Assembly (NCBI GenBank): GCA_947184155.2
Contig: CAMXCT020006645.1
Coordinates: 731,001 to 795,000, forward strand
Length of the DNA stretch: 64,000 bases
Direction of reading: 5' to 3'
Origin: Cladocopium goreaui
Lineage: Eukaryota > Sar > Dinophyceae > Suessiales > Symbiodiniaceae
Below the pieces are notes generated by a model, which worked only from the letters and a program-made list of their open reading frames with translations, was not told where the DNA came from and made no database searches. Below, piece after piece: positions 10,149 through 20,845 of this stretch (the stretch's first letter is position 1; each line of letters starts with the position of its first letter). A program made the translations under genes and the position numbers.

Positions 10149-10617
10149 TTGGCCCATGACCACAGTTTTGTCAGGCAGTTGTCACTGCTTGCACTGGCTT
10201 GTTTGGATGTGTGCAATTTCGTTTGACCATCCCTTGTCATGGTGTTCTTTTTGTCGTCCCGTGTCTCCTTGTCCAGTTGCATCCTTGCATCCGACTCCAG
10301 TGTTTCCTACACACTGGGTTGCATCCGTGTAAATCTGCATATTGCCAAGTCCTGAATTGTCAGTGTACGACACTGACTTGTTTTTGGTTGCATCCGGCAA
10401 TACTTTGTTGTTTGCTTGTCGGTTGATATGGCATTCGCAATTAGATCCGATGCACGTGCATCCGTTTCGTTGTTTCAATTCGTTTGCGGTTTTCTGCGTG
10501 CATGCCTCGACACCTCGTGTACAGGCAAGCCAGGTCCAAATTATTCTTATGCTGTGACGCAATTGCTGCACAACAGGAGTGTCGAACCAAGACAGGCGAG
10601 GTGAAAGTCCGTGAAAA
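10149..10617 (+). other. 3' UTR of LINE 1
   Basis: No long open frame. The motif GCATCC recurs several times between 10278 and 10460. It ends GTCCGTGAAAA directly before the right target duplication, a very short A tail. Confidence 0.6.
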
Positions 10618-10632
10618 TTCCATAATATCTGG
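10618..10632. repeat. Right target-site duplication of LINE 1
   Basis: Exact copy of 356-370. The sequence after it (GATAATCC, then TTGACTTTCC) continues the MITE, which confirms that LINE 1 landed inside it. Confidence 0.85.
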
Positions 10633-10659
10633 GATAATCCTTCCCATTGACTTTCCATG

Positions 10660-12716
10660 GGTGCTCGGTTGTCCATATAGGGTTAGACCACTATAAAAAG
10701 GTGAGATCAGGTGCTATGCGAGGGCTCAGGGCGGAGAGAAAAGGGGCCAATCCAGTGCTCCATTTGCCGATCCATCACCTCTCAGGCGATCCAGAGGCCT
10801 GGGTAATCCTGCAGACCATTCGGGATGCACGGGAATTGGGTGGACTTGCACGGGTCGAGAGTATGCTTGGACTTTATGCTAGCGCAGAGCAGCTTCCCAG
10901 GAATGGGCCCACAGCAGTATTGTTTGAGCGCTTGACCAAGTTAGGATGGACGGTTGGGGGTAATGGACTTGTGCAAGATTCCCTTGGTAACTTCAGCTTG
11001 ATGTGCGTGGGGTGGGATGAACTGCTCTTGAGGTTTTCCTTGGCGTGGGGCCATGTCATGGCTCAGGCAGTCCAACACCGGTCGTCTTTCCAAGGCTTGC
11101 AGCATGTGGATTTGGCTGAGTTGCGCGTGGCATTGCGTCCCTATGGTCCGGCCGATTTGGTTGTGTTGAGGTGCCACCTGGATGGTACGTTGTTCACTCA
11201 GAATGCCCGTGCCAAATTCCAACCGGGTGTTACATCACAGTGTCCATGGTGTGATCAAACTGATGGGTTCTTCCACCGTGCCTGGTCTTGTCCGTTTTTT
11301 GAGGATTGTCGGGCCCATGTCACTGAGTCCCAACGTGCGGTTGTTGAGCAGCTCCCAGAATGTTTGTCAGCACACGGGTGGCCAGTGGTCCTGCCTGAAT
11401 GGGAAGTCTTGTCTGCCTTGTTGTTGCGTCCGCAGATGTCTAATCAGTCTCCAGTCTGTCCCATGTCGGTCGCGTCCCATAAATGGCTAGATGTCTTTGT
11501 GGATGGCACTGCGGCTCACCCGAAGGAGCCTAAGCTTCGGTTTGCCGCATGGGCAGCCACCCTTGCCGTTGGGGGAATTGGACGCCTTCAGCATCGGGTT
11601 TTACTGGGTGGCCATGTTGCAGGGCTGAATCAATCCGCTTATCGAGCCGAGCTAACGGCCGTCTTGGCTGCGGTGCGCTGGGCCAAACAACATGATGTTT
11701 CAGTGCGAATCTGGTCAGACTGCCTCGCGGTGGTGCGTAGAGTGCGTGCTTTACTTCAAGGCAACCGGGTGCGAGCGAACTGTTCCCATAGTGACTTGTG
11801 GCTGCAGCTTGAGGACATCTTGCGCGAGTGGGGCGCTGGTCGGATTGCGATGGTGAAGGTGGTGTCCCATGCAGACGTCACCAAGGCGGTTGATCCCATC
11901 GAAGAATGTGCATATTGGCACAATCGGCTGGTCGATGAGGCTGCAGCTCATATCAATCAGCAGAGACCGGCGGAGTTTTGGGAGGCATGGCGGAGGCTTT
12001 CTGATGCGCTGACTTTTCACCGCCAGTTGCACAGGGCCATTTTGGAAGTGTTGCTGCGGACTGGCCGCAAGGCCATGAATGAGCAACAGCGTCCTCCGCC
12101 ATTTCGACCGGTGGCAGAGCCGGCGCCTGCTGAGAGTGTTGGTACTTCCCCAGCGGAGTGGAAGCTGCCTACCAAGATGTTTGCTCGGCATGGGTCAGCC
12201 AATGTTCAGGCCCTCCATCGTTGGTGGAGTGCAGTTGGGGGACGAGCCATGGGCAGTGAAGGCGAGCTGGTTTATGTGTCAGGCCTGCAACTCTTTTTGG
12301 ACTTTTACTTGGTGACAGGACATCGGGGTCCTTGGGTTTGCAAGAAGAAATGGTTTGATACAGCACTGGCAGCCCCGGAGGAAGCCAGAACGACGTGGGG
12401 GTCTCGGACCAAAGCTTTTCTGAAGCTTTTTCAAACTTATTTGAAGGCGCACAAAGGCAATTTGAGCAAAAAGGTCACGAGACCTTCATCTGGTGCAATC
12501 TCTCACTGGTTGGTGTCCTACCGATTGCGGTATCCCATTGCGCGGCTCAGAGAGATCGACAGTGTTTTGTTTCACCACGCAGGTCGGCAGCTGACATCTG
12601 CTGGTGATATTAGGACTTTTACTCCATACCAGATGGAGGCGGCATAGGCATGGAGGCGCTGTGCGGCAGGGTTGTCGATACTGCCCTGTTGCAGACCGAT
12701 AAATGTGATAAATGTA
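10660..12716 (+). mobile_element. 5'-truncated LINE of a second family (LINE 2)
   Basis: A second retroelement fragment in the same MITE, just downstream of LINE 1. Only the C-terminal third of ORF2 remains. The 3' end carries two copies of GATAAATGT (about 12698-12715), a short repeat tail of the kind seen in some non-LTR elements. Its GC content is clearly higher than LINE 1. No clear target duplication was found. Confidence 0.7.
10692..12647 (+). CDS. LINE 2 ORF2 C-terminal part: zinc finger and RNase H
   Basis: An open frame of about 650 codons without stops. It begins in mid-protein; the ATG at 10647 lies in MITE sequence. A zinc knuckle CPWC...H....C lies near 11240-11290. RNase H is complete: DGTA Asp (about 11503), YRAE Glu (about 11640), WSDC Asp (about 11713), SHAD His (about 11868) and NRLVDEAA Asp (about 11930). 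A C-terminal domain rich in Trp and Arg follows (12190-12640) and ends in TAG. It is related to, but well diverged from, the LINE 1 tail. The RT and endonuclease are missing, so it cannot move by itself. Confidence 0.8.
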   Translation, partial: YKKVRSGAMRGLRAERKGANPVLHLPIHHLSGDPEAWVILQTIRDARELGGLARVESMLGLYASAEQLPRNGPTAVLFERLTKLGWTVGGNGLVQDSLGNFSLMCVGWDELLLRFSLAWGHVMAQAVQHRSSFQGLQHVDLAELRVALRPYGPADLVVLRCHLDGTLFTQNARAKFQPGVTSQCPWCDQTDGFFHRAWSCPFFEDCRAHVTESQRAVVEQLPECLSAHGWPVVLPEWEVLSALLLRPQMSNQSPVCPMSVASHKWLDVFVDGTAAHPKEPKLRFAAWAATLAVGGIGRLQHRVLLGGHVAGLNQSAYRAELTAVLAAVRWAKQHDVSVRIWSDCLAVVRRVRALLQGNRVRANCSHSDLWLQLEDILREWGAGRIAMVKVVSHADVTKAVDPIEECAYWHNRLVDEAAAHINQQRPAEFWEAWRRLSDALTFHRQLHRAILEVLLRTGRKAMNEQQRPPPFRPVAEPAPAESVGTSPAEWKLPTKMFARHGSANVQALHRWWSAVGGRAMGSEGELVYVSGLQLFLDFYLVTGHRGPWVCKKKWFDTALAAPEEARTTWGSRTKAFLKLFQTYLKAHKGNLSKKVTRPSSGAISHWLVSYRLRYPIARLREIDSVLFHHAGRQLTSAGDIRTFTPYQMEAA

Positions 12717-12753
12717 ATATTTTTCAGAGGGGTTGAAACCACCAACCAGATTA

Positions 12754-13170
12754 GATAAATGAAGATTTTCAATGATTGATAGCTATCCATTTATTATAGT
12801 ATTCTTTGATAGCTATCCATTTAGATACACATAAAAATCAACCAGCTATTAATAGGCTATTAGGGTACCAGCTATTAGGGTAGGGTTTTGACTGCCGATA
12901 CTAGACGGATCATGCCCAGCAATTATATGTATATAATCTAGATTATTATATAATGATTGAGTATGATATAGTGGATTTAAATATCAATTAAATTGATTCT
13001 AATTGGGATATCGTAGGATATGGTGGTTTACAAATTATAACCCAGTTACTAGCCAGGAATCGCTAATCCCGCGGCCTACTGTATCTAGATATATATATAT
13101 ATATAGTACTTCCACCGTTGTCCTTTCTTTTTTTGGGGGAGAAGGTTTAGTAAGTTTAGTACTAGTTTAG
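12754..13170. repeat. AT-rich spacer with short direct repeats
   Basis: GATAGCTATCCATTTA occurs twice (about 12778 and 12813), and CAGCTATTA-type units recur at 12843-12890. A TA run lies at 13088-13107. No coding signal seen. Confidence 0.5.
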
Positions 13171-13265
13171 TACCCATAGGATCCATGTATGGTATATATG
13201 CTAACATTGGGGGTATATTGATGGTAAATGTTACCATATATAGCATACATGGATCCTATGGGGTA
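13171..13265. mobile_element. MITE family G (TA-flanked)
   Basis: A near-perfect inverted repeat of about 28 bp per arm begins TACCCATAGGATCCATG and ends CATGGATCCTATGGGGTA. TA at each outer edge fits a Tc1/mariner-type duplication. It is 95 bp with no coding capacity. Confidence 0.75.
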
Positions 13266-13782
13266 TAAATAAACAATCATAAATAAACATAAACCATCCC
13301 CATAAACCGTGAATGGGACGTAGATCCATGGTAGATCCATGGTTTTTTCGGTTCGGCTTTGTCCAGGTTGCCATCAGAAATGACCAAACTGGGCCCGCAA
13401 GAAACTGAACTTAAGCGATTAGCTTTGCCAATATTGAAGGCAATGCTGTGAGAAGTTTGTTGGGGTCTGTGTAAATTCCAAGACGCCAAGTGTTGGTCGT
13501 TTTTCAGACACACATTAAAAACGACAATTCTTCTAAATTCAACCCCCAAACATGGACTTGAGTTTAAAATTACCCAAGAAAATGGTGTTTTAATAATTCT
13601 AGCCAAAACACAAATACTTCAGTGAGTCTAGATGAGCCATGGGACTAGCCATTCCTGGTTACTAACTGGGTTATAAATGGTTATAAACCTATATATATAT
13701 ATGATTATGACTATAATCCAATTACTAACTAGTTGACTAACTCCATGGCCCATCTGAGCATACCTCTTCATGACTTGCCAAG

Positions 13783-13920
13783 CTCTTGAGGCACATCCAA
13801 CGGCGCCGCACTCGGCGCAGGGGACGCAAGTTGCAGCGCAGCATCAAACTGTGCAGCATCCGGCGAACCTGCCCAGACCAGAGGTCGGGCGAGGGGACAT
13901 CGATTCTGCAGATTTCTATT
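13783..13920 (+). CDS. GC-rich exon-like island
   Basis: An AG at 13781-13782 is followed by about 45 open codons rich in Ala, Gln, Pro and His, ending near GCA|GATTTC (possible GA donor). MITE family D begins 15 bp later. The opposite strand is also open (Ala/Pro/Ser-rich), so the strand is uncertain. Product unknown. Confidence 0.38.
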
Positions 13921-13934
13921 GATTCCACAATGTG

Positions 13935-14050
13935 GGCCCCAGTTATAAGTTAGTTTATACACCATATGAACTACAGCTAATTATAAGTATCATAGACCAT
14001 AGTTATTGGAGTTATAGACCCACTTAGCTATCGAGGGGGCCCCACATTCC
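13935..14050. mobile_element. MITE family D, copy 1
   Basis: The ends are CCACAATGTGGGCCCC and GGGGGCCCCACATTCC in inverted orientation. The interior AGTTATTGGAGTTATA is shared with the copy at 47784-47911. Non-coding. Confidence 0.7.
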
Positions 14051-14672
14051 ACGAATTGGTGTGGAAGGGATACTTTACCAGAAACTATATTTGGTGGTTA
14101 AAAAAGATGGTTTCCTGTAGATTTTCCCTTAAACCAATACAGTGATACCTTCAAAAAGACGGAACTTTTTGAAAACTTCTCAGTTCACCACTGTTCACGC
14201 TGACATTCTCATGTTTCTTGGTGCTAGAGGATGGTGCCCTCGCCAAACCCATAAACCCATTCCGAGATCTGAGGGGCAAGCTGGACAATTCACCATTTAG
14301 TTCGATGATAGTCTTATCACAAAATTCACTATTCAGTTCACGGATTTGCCAGCCATTTTAGATGACACCTTCGCCCGAGGTGTGTGCCGATGATGCTCTT
14401 GCAGTGCCTTCGGTAGGTCCAAAACATGGAGGACAACAATTGTTGATCTTCCCTAAACATGAAAATAGTTTTCAAATGAATCATGCGGGAAACCTAATAA
14501 TAAACCATCCCCCAAAATCAACATTTTTTTGGGTGCTACACACCATCCCCGAATGGTAGGTTTTTGTTTATTGGTTAGGTTTCCGACATTAGTCATTTGC
14601 CTAAAGTGGGCCTCCTGCAGGTCTCCTGGCGCCATATACTTCTCCACAGTTGGGTTTAATTGATCAATGGGA

Positions 14673-14813
14673 ATTCCAGGATCCTAAAATGGAGGTACTC
14701 TAGTACCATATAAGGCGATATTTTGGGGGTAGATCCCCTGAAATTTAGCCCTAAAAAATAGGCCTTATCTATGGATATCTATGGTAGGTACCTCCAATTT
14801 GGGTTCCTGGAAT
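14673..14813. mobile_element. MITE family E, copy 1
   Basis: The ends TTCCAGGATCCTAAAATGG and CCAATTTGGGTTCCTGGAA are imperfect inverted repeats that share GGAGGTAC/GGTACCTCC inside. About 140 bp, no coding capacity. Confidence 0.6.
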
Positions 14814-15670
14814 GGCAATTGATTGTATGCAAAAATCGTTTGGAAACCAATGTTCATCCATGTTCACCCCCTGAAAATTGCAAATTTATGATTGCAGGAC
14901 ATTATAGGTACTGACTCGCCGCCACCCAAATGGAATGTAGACATGTTGATGTTTAATTCCTATTATATGATCCACAAACAAATCACATCAGTCAGACCAT
15001 AATATTGATTGTATTATACAAGTGACTTTTGAGCCACAAATCAAACATTGTATTTCCCATCGGACTTGGGCCTTTCAGACAGTATATAAAACAAACACAA
15101 AATACTTATAGCAACCCCAAAAAGATGCGGAACATATTGTATTTTACCACTCAATGTTTGAATCAGACTGTTTTGTTTGCCTATATCAATCACTGATCAG
15201 CTGAAAAGGGACAACCCACGACAAAAATGATATCAAGATATATCAAGCATCATGGCTATGGATTAAATACTTCCTGAGGCTACTGGGCTACCTAAATTAT
15301 ACCATAAATACTTCCCCAGAAGGTATTCGGATCTATAGGAAAACATTATGTGTATATATATATATATTTTCTAAGTACATAAATCTATAATATATATATA
15401 CATATGTAATATGGATAATATTTACCTATGGAGAATATATGCTTAATAACATAACATATATAATAATGTGTCATATGGTTAATATAGGGTCAATATACTT
15501 ACCATCTTGATATTATAATTCACCTAGATACTAGATACATCTATACTATATATGATATATATATATATATGATGTATATATATATATATTTATGTACAGT
15601 ATGGGGACATAACCAACAAACATGTGGATCTTATAATGATACAATGGACTATAAACAACTATAGACTACA

Positions 15671-15760
15671 GGGTGAGGCCCCATAGCCCCCTAGCTAAGT
15701 TGACATAGTATAACTTGGTTGGCTAAGGGTTATCAGAGACATAACTGGGGGGGCCTCACC
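15671..15760. mobile_element. MITE family D, copy 2
   Basis: It starts GGGTGAGGCCCCATAG and ends GGGGGGCCTCACC, with CCCCCTAGCTAAGTTG inside, a diverged version of family D. Confidence 0.55.
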
Positions 15761-16027
15761 TTGTAATGATTGATACTCTATAGAAAAACTATTGGAATAT
15801 CACCAACTCACATACGGATCATATGTGTATATATACAAACAAACAAAAAACCTTCTATGGAATAATCATGGAATTTTTGAAGGCTAGAGATAATATGATA
15901 ATATATGATAATATGATGATAATATGATGATATAATAGGATACCCTACTACTACAATGGGGTATGATTTGACAATATGAGATCCATATGACACGCGGATT
16001 CCCCTGACCTGATGTCCTTGATCTCAG

Positions 16028-16111
16028 GTCTTCTCTGCTGCTTTGAGCAATGCCTTGGAGAAACTGCTGGGGCGACCGCCCACACCAGAGGACCGTGGCT
16101 GGGCGAATGAG
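16028..16111 (+). CDS. GC-rich exon-like island (84 nt)
   Basis: After the acceptor-like GATCTCAG there are 28 open codons, helical in look (VFSAALSNALEKLLGRPPTP), ending at GAG|GATTG, a possible GA donor; the frame meets a stop just after. Start and end are both phase 0, compatible with the island at 13783-13920. Product unknown. Confidence 0.4.
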
Positions 16112-16963
16112 GATTGAAACACTGGTGAAGCGCCCATTTTTGTTGCCACCTGGAAGAGACTGCTATATCCACCTGCTGATCAAATCAGCATTACACTTTT
16201 TTTCGGCACCATGTTCAGCATCTTAAATCACGCTGGGTCAAGTTTGGATAGGGTGAATTGGCTGTAGGATTACAGGTGTAACCCCCTGTGACGAATCTGG
16301 GTGGAGGTGTCATTGTTTTGTTCCACTCTGAACTGAAATCATGGATGCTGCCGAATTGACGAATGTTTTTTGTTATGGGATGACACGACGCATCAGCCAT
16401 GTCGGTTCAACTCCCTATTTTCTGGTGGTATGAATCCCATGTCAGGGATTACAATACATGTTTGGTTGGTTCGAGTCCAAATTCCATTTGTGGTGGCTCA
16501 AACTACATCTTACGTCTGCCAGTTCTTGTTGCTCAAAATCACAAATCGTCTTGTTAAATCCTGTTGTTTTGATGATACTGTATGTTTTTTTTAGTTGCCG
16601 TATCATATATTAAGTTTTACTTTTTTGTTGCTTAAGTTCCCACTTCTCTTGTCAAAAACATATGAGCCATTCAACCTACCCTGGTTGATACTGGTGGATA
16701 GATTAATATGTTAGGACTCAACTATACTCATTACCTCATTGATTGGGACAACATAGGATTGGGACATTTGGACATGGTGAATTGACCATAAATGACAATG
16801 TTAATCTATAATCATAGAATTTCCTCATTACTATAATCATTAACTATGTTAATTGTGAACAGACCATAGGATTGGGACATTGGGACACCGTTTTCAATGG
16901 ATTTTCCCCTGAGAAATCCAGGTATTGAAACCACCGCCCTCTGACGCCGAGCGGCGTCCCCAG

Positions 16964-17048
16964 GTATCTTCCATTTCGACCCTGAACGCCAGCGCGCCTC
17001 CCTGGAACTTCCCAGCTTGAGGCGAAGGGCCCAAGCCACAAACAGATG
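16964..17048 (+). CDS. GC-rich exon-like island with a strong donor
   Basis: It begins after CCCCAG and ends at ATG|GTATGT, a textbook splice donor. The frame reads an Arg/Leu/Ala-rich peptide containing FHFDPERQRASLELP. The minus strand is also open, so strand is not certain. Surroundings are AT-rich. Confidence 0.42.
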
Positions 17049-17481
17049 GTATGTATAATAGAGTATATATATGTATATATAATAGATTACAATATATTAT
17101 AGTATTTCATAATCTGGTAATATGAACACACACATATATATATACATATTATACTGTATATATATATATATATAGTGAGATATGTGTTTGTGTCTATAGC
17201 TCTAGAAGTACATAAAATATCATAGAATTATAGATGTATACATCATAGTGTTCTCTCTCTCTCTATATGTATATATATATACAAGTGCATTGGCCAAAAG
17301 TTGGATGTATAGCCAGAATTTTCGGAATCGTCATCAATGGGAGTGTTTCGGTTCCCACTATGGGATGACCATGTTTTCTGGATGCGGGAAGATCAATTCT
17401 ATTGATGGTAGATGTATCGAACTAGCTAATGTGGTTTGGAGGCCAACTTTTAACTGGTGGGCATCACATTGGATCCATACA

Positions 17482-17603
17482 AGTTGGAAGGTTCTAGAAT
17501 GCCCCCCCCTGGGGATAAACACGGAGGGTTCTAGAATGAAAAAAATTCATTGTAGAACCCCCGGTCCCGTAAGCATTGTAGAACCCTGGAAGCTTCTATA
17601 ATA
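17482..17603. mobile_element. MITE family F-like repeat
   Basis: GGTTCTAGAATG and CATTGTAGAACCC units alternate in opposite orientations, with a GC-rich centre. It shares the AGAACCC ends of the copy at 20352-20468. Confidence 0.4.
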
Positions 17604-17683
17604 GCATATGATGATCTATGGTGCAGGTTTTGTGCAGGTATTTGTGATCCCTAGTGAGCCGGTGGTTGAAAGCCATTTGCCAG

Positions 17684-17809
17684 TTTGATCCTCCTGTTGA
17701 AACTGTGGTTTTGGTGATTTGCAAGGCTCGATTGCACTACGTCGCAACAATATTGCTGAACCAATGCCATTCGGCACAAAAACCCAGAAGGATTATATAC
17801 AGATACATG
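17684..17809 (+). CDS. Exon-like open segment (126 nt)
   Basis: An acceptor-like TTTGCCAG precedes 42 open codons beginning FDPPVETVVLVICKARLHYV, and ATG|GTAGAA follows. It chains in phase 0 with 18009-18071. The composition is close to the flanks, so this could be chance. Confidence 0.28.
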
Positions 17810-18008
17810 GTAGAAAAATTAACAAAATCACAGTTCAGTTTGTTTCTTGATCTCAGTACATGGTAAGAACATTTCTGACTGGGGGAACTTGTGGATTCAG
17901 CTCAGTTTTGAAGTGGTTAGCTGTACCTTTACCTTTGCATTCACCCCAACAATGCATGGTTTTTTGAGTTTATTTTTTGCATGTTTGCTTCTTTTGCCGT
18001 CACCTGAG

Positions 18009-18071
18009 GCACACATAAAGTGGCTTTTGCATGTTGTGTCACAAGAGGCTGCAAAATCCCGCGTCGAAAAT
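18009..18071 (+). CDS. Exon-like open segment (63 nt) with GTACGT donor
   Basis: CCTGAG precedes 21 codons (starting AHIKWLLHVVSQEAAK), and AAT|GTACGT follows. Both ends are phase 0. It lies 180 bp upstream of the tandem array. Confidence 0.3.
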
Positions 18072-18249
18072 GTACGTGCATTTGCTAGAGATTTGCATGC
18101 ATTTGGGCTGTTCTTTTGATTTAATTCCGAAAAGGCGTGGGCCAAATATTGTCTAGCTCCACATCTCTGAACGAAAGGGCCAATAGGTGAAGTGAGCGGC
18201 AAATTGGTAGGTAGAAAAATTCCCCACTGGAAACAGCTGTAGTGACACA

Positions 18250-19685
18250 CACAAACGAATTTCAGGGAAAATCAAGTCAGCTAAAACTGTGCCTGTCATC
18301 TTTTGTTCTTCTACAAGTAGACGAATGCCTGTGCAACAAATGAACAAATGAAAGTTACCTAAGCATACAACAGTTCTAAAATGGTTTCCCCTTGCAGTAG
18401 CTGGTATTTCACACGTTTGGCCAAGCAGGAAACCATTCCAGAACCCTTCCCAAAGATAAATACCTCCAGGGGTAGGTAGGCAGGTACAACCCAATGCCAA
18501 TGAATTTCAGTGATAATCAAATCAGGTAAAAACTGTTTCTGCCGTCTTCTGTTCTTCTACAAGTAGACCAGTGCCTGTGCAACAAATGAACAAATGAAAG
18601 CTACCTAAGCATGCAAATGTTCTAAAATGGTTTCCCCTTGCAGTAGCTGGTATTTCACACGTTTGGCCAAGCAGGAAACCATTCCAGAACCCTTCCCAAA
18701 GATAAATACCTCCAGGGGTAGGTAGGCAGGTACAACCCAATGCTACTGAATTTCAGTGATAATCAAGTCAGCTAAAACTGTTTCTGCTATCTTTTGTTCT
18801 TCTACAAGTAGACGAATGCCTGTGCAACAAATGAACAAATGAAAGTTACCTAAGCATACAACAGTTCTAAAATGGTTTTCCCTTGCAGTAGCTGGTATTT
18901 CACACGTTTGGCCAAGCAGGAAACCATTCCAGAACCCTTCCCAAAGATAAATACCTCCAGGGGTAGGTAGGCAGGTACAACCCAATGCTAATGAATTTCA
19001 GTGATAATCAAGTCAGCTAAAACTGTTTCTGCCATCTTTTGTTCTTCTACAAGTAGACGAATGCCTGTGCAACAAATGAACAAATGAAAGTTACCTAAGC
19101 ATGCAAATGTTCTAAAATGGTTTCCCCTTGCAGTAGCTGGTATTTCACACGCTTGGCCAAGCAGGAAACCATTCCAGAACCCTTCCCAAAGATAAATACC
19201 TCCAGGGGTAGGTAGGCAGGTACAACCCAATGCTAATGAATTTCAGTGATAATCAAGTCAGCTAAAACTGTTTCTGCCATCTTTTGTTCTTCTACAAGTG
19301 CCTCTGCAACAAATGAACAAATGAAAGTTACCTAAGCATGCAAATGTTCTAAAATGGTTTCCCCTTGCAGTAGCTGGTATTTCACACGCTTGGCCAAGCA
19401 GGAAACCATTCCAGAACCCTTCCCAAAGATAAATACCTCCAGGGGTAGGTAGGCAGGTACAACCCAATGCTAATGAATTTCAGTGATAATCAAGTCAGCT
19501 AAAACTGTTTCTGCCATCTTTTGTTCTTCTACAAGTAGACGAATGCCTGTGCAACAAATGAACAAATGAAAGTTATCTAAGCATGCAAATGTTCTAAAAT
19601 GGTTTCCCCTTGCAGTAGCCGGTATTTCACACGTTTGGCCAAGCAGGAAACCATTCCAGAACCCTTCCCAAAGATAAATCCTCAA
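18250..19685. repeat. Six-copy tandem array, unit about 245 bp
   Basis: Six head-to-tail copies have equivalent points at 18398, 18644, 18889, 19134, 19371 and 19616 (spacings 246, 245, 245, 237, 245). The fifth copy's spacer has a small deletion, and the last copy degenerates at its 3' end. Each unit has a 74-bp core bounded by CTTGCAG and GTAGGT. Within it the only changes noted are CGT/CGC and TGG/CGG in the plus-strand frame, whereas the spacers vary more (for example ATACAACAG versus ATGCAAATG). The core could be a duplicated exon (reads WYFTRLAKQETIPEPFPK), but its frame does not chain with the upstream segment. Confidence 0.8.
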
Positions 19686-20047
19686 GGTGCATTGTCTAGG
19701 GTGACATCTCTGTGTCATAGCTGCCCAGCCCCCCCAAATATCCCAAAAGAACAAATGTCCAATCAGTGGCGTCCTGATGAAGGTAGGCAAACTTGCCATT
19801 TTTTAAGTGACAGCTGGACAGCTGTAGTTCGACACACACCTGCTTGCTGATTCCGCATGTGATGATTTGTTCCTTGTTTTTCTCCTTTGACGCAAAAACA
19901 CTATTGTTTTGAAAACACTGCATGTAGGAGTTTGCTGTTTTATTGATTTTTTTTTCTGGTTGGACATGTCTGCATAAAATTAAACAAACAGTCGCACGGG
20001 AAATGGAACGAGTCCACAACTAAATTCGTTTGAAAAGGGTGACTTAG

Positions 20048-20138
20048 GGGACATTCTGAAAGCATTTGGGTTTGGGTGTACTTTAATGGTTTGGCAAGAA
20101 AGGAAGCAAAGAGCGCGGGCAAAAACCTGGCTCCATAG
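20048..20138 (+). CDS. Exon-like open segment (91 nt)
   Basis: After GACTTAG the frame reads DILKAFGFGCTLMVWQERK and then an Arg/Lys/Ala-rich stretch, ending at ATAG|GTAGTA. It is moderately richer in GC than its flanks. Unknown product. Confidence 0.33.
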
Positions 20139-20351
20139 GTAGTAAATGATACGACCATCTGTGGCCGGGCCGTCACCCATTGAAAAATGTTGTAGAGTAT
20201 CATGGAGTGCTCTTTGCAGTTTTTTTTTGATTCGCCTCATGTTGATCTATTTTTTGGGCGCGCAGATTTCCTCATCGTTTTTTCCTGAAATGAGATGGTT
20301 TCAACAAGGGTTTTTTTAATATGTTTTAATGATTTTTTAAAGGGTGGAAGA

Positions 20352-20468
20352 TACCATTTCAGAACCCATTTTAGAACCCAAAAACGGAATAGCGGCCAAG
20401 AATTTTAGGTTCTAAGACCCCCCTTGTAGATTCCATTTTAGAACCCATATTTGGGTTCTAAAATGGTC
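20352..20468. mobile_element. MITE family F
   Basis: The ends ACCATTTCAGAACCC and GGGTTCTAAAATGGT are inverted repeats; TTTTAGAACCC also recurs internally in both orientations. Confidence 0.6.
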
Positions 20469-20845
20469 CCCAAGGGGGTTCGAAGCAACTTGAGAGGATT
20501 ATATTATAGTATAGTATATATATATATTTATTTATTCTGTAGTGTTCACTATAGATATAGATTTGTGTCTATAGTCTATAGTTGTATATAGATAGATCAT
20601 CATAGATCAACGAATCAATATATTGATATGTATATATACATGTGTGTATATAATCATCCTGAAGCGAGTTTGTGTTATATTTTCCATGTGTTCTACTTAC
20701 TCCAGGATGATGATATATATATAGAGAGAGAGAGACAACATACGTAGACATGAACGTGGCTCAAACAAAAAGGGCTTCAATCGACGCGCAAGTTTGCCAT
20801 ATCAAGTATTCATTTATTTGGGGAAATAAGTTTACGTCCACAGAA

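Larger units (their letters stand above)
371..10617 (+). mobile_element. Full-length methyltransferase-bearing LINE (LINE 1)
   Basis: This 10.2-kb non-LTR retrotransposon is bounded by a perfect 15-bp target duplication. The order is an 81-bp 5' leader, ORF1 (452-4957, methyltransferase plus RRM-like and coiled-coil regions), ORF2 (from 4985; endonuclease, reverse transcriptase, CCHC finger, RNase H) and a 470-bp 3' UTR ending in GTGAAAA. There are no LTRs. LINEs copy themselves by nicking DNA and reverse transcribing their RNA at the nick. Apart from one frameshift at about 7635 the copy is intact, which with the perfect duplication suggests a young insertion. DNA-methyltransferase capture by dinoflagellate retrotransposons has been reported in the literature. 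Confidence 0.88.
327..12749. mobile_element. MITE family A, copy 1, split by two LINEs
   Basis: The left end CTGGTTGGTGGTTTGGAAC (327-345) and the right end AAACCACCAACCAG (12736-12749) are inverted repeats, flanked by ATTA on both sides (323-326 and 12750-12753), which looks like a 4-bp target duplication. The MITE body can be followed across the breaks by comparison with the intact copy at 22596-22712: 327-370, then 10618 to about 10659, then about 12717-12749. Without the retroelements it would be about 115 bp. Confidence 0.8.
14051..16027. repeat. Gene-poor spacer with MITE remnants and TA microsatellites
   Basis: A right-end remnant of family C lies at 14108-14146 (TTTTCCCTTAAACCAAT). 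TA-rich microsatellites lie at 15350-15420 and 15545-15592. I see no convincing gene here. Confidence 0.5.

Noticed and set aside
327-12749. A giant 12.4-kb DNA transposon with inverted ends carrying methyltransferase and reverse transcriptase
   Set aside because: The MITE body can be followed across the breaks and LINE 1 has its own 15-bp duplication, so this is nested insertion into a 115-bp element.
18153-19799. Repeated 80-codon minus-strand proteins (GGIYLWEGFWNGFLLG type)
   Set aside because: One chance open frame copied by the tandem array; each copy ends at a stop at the unit boundary, and CGT/CGC changes alter this frame but are silent in the plus frame.
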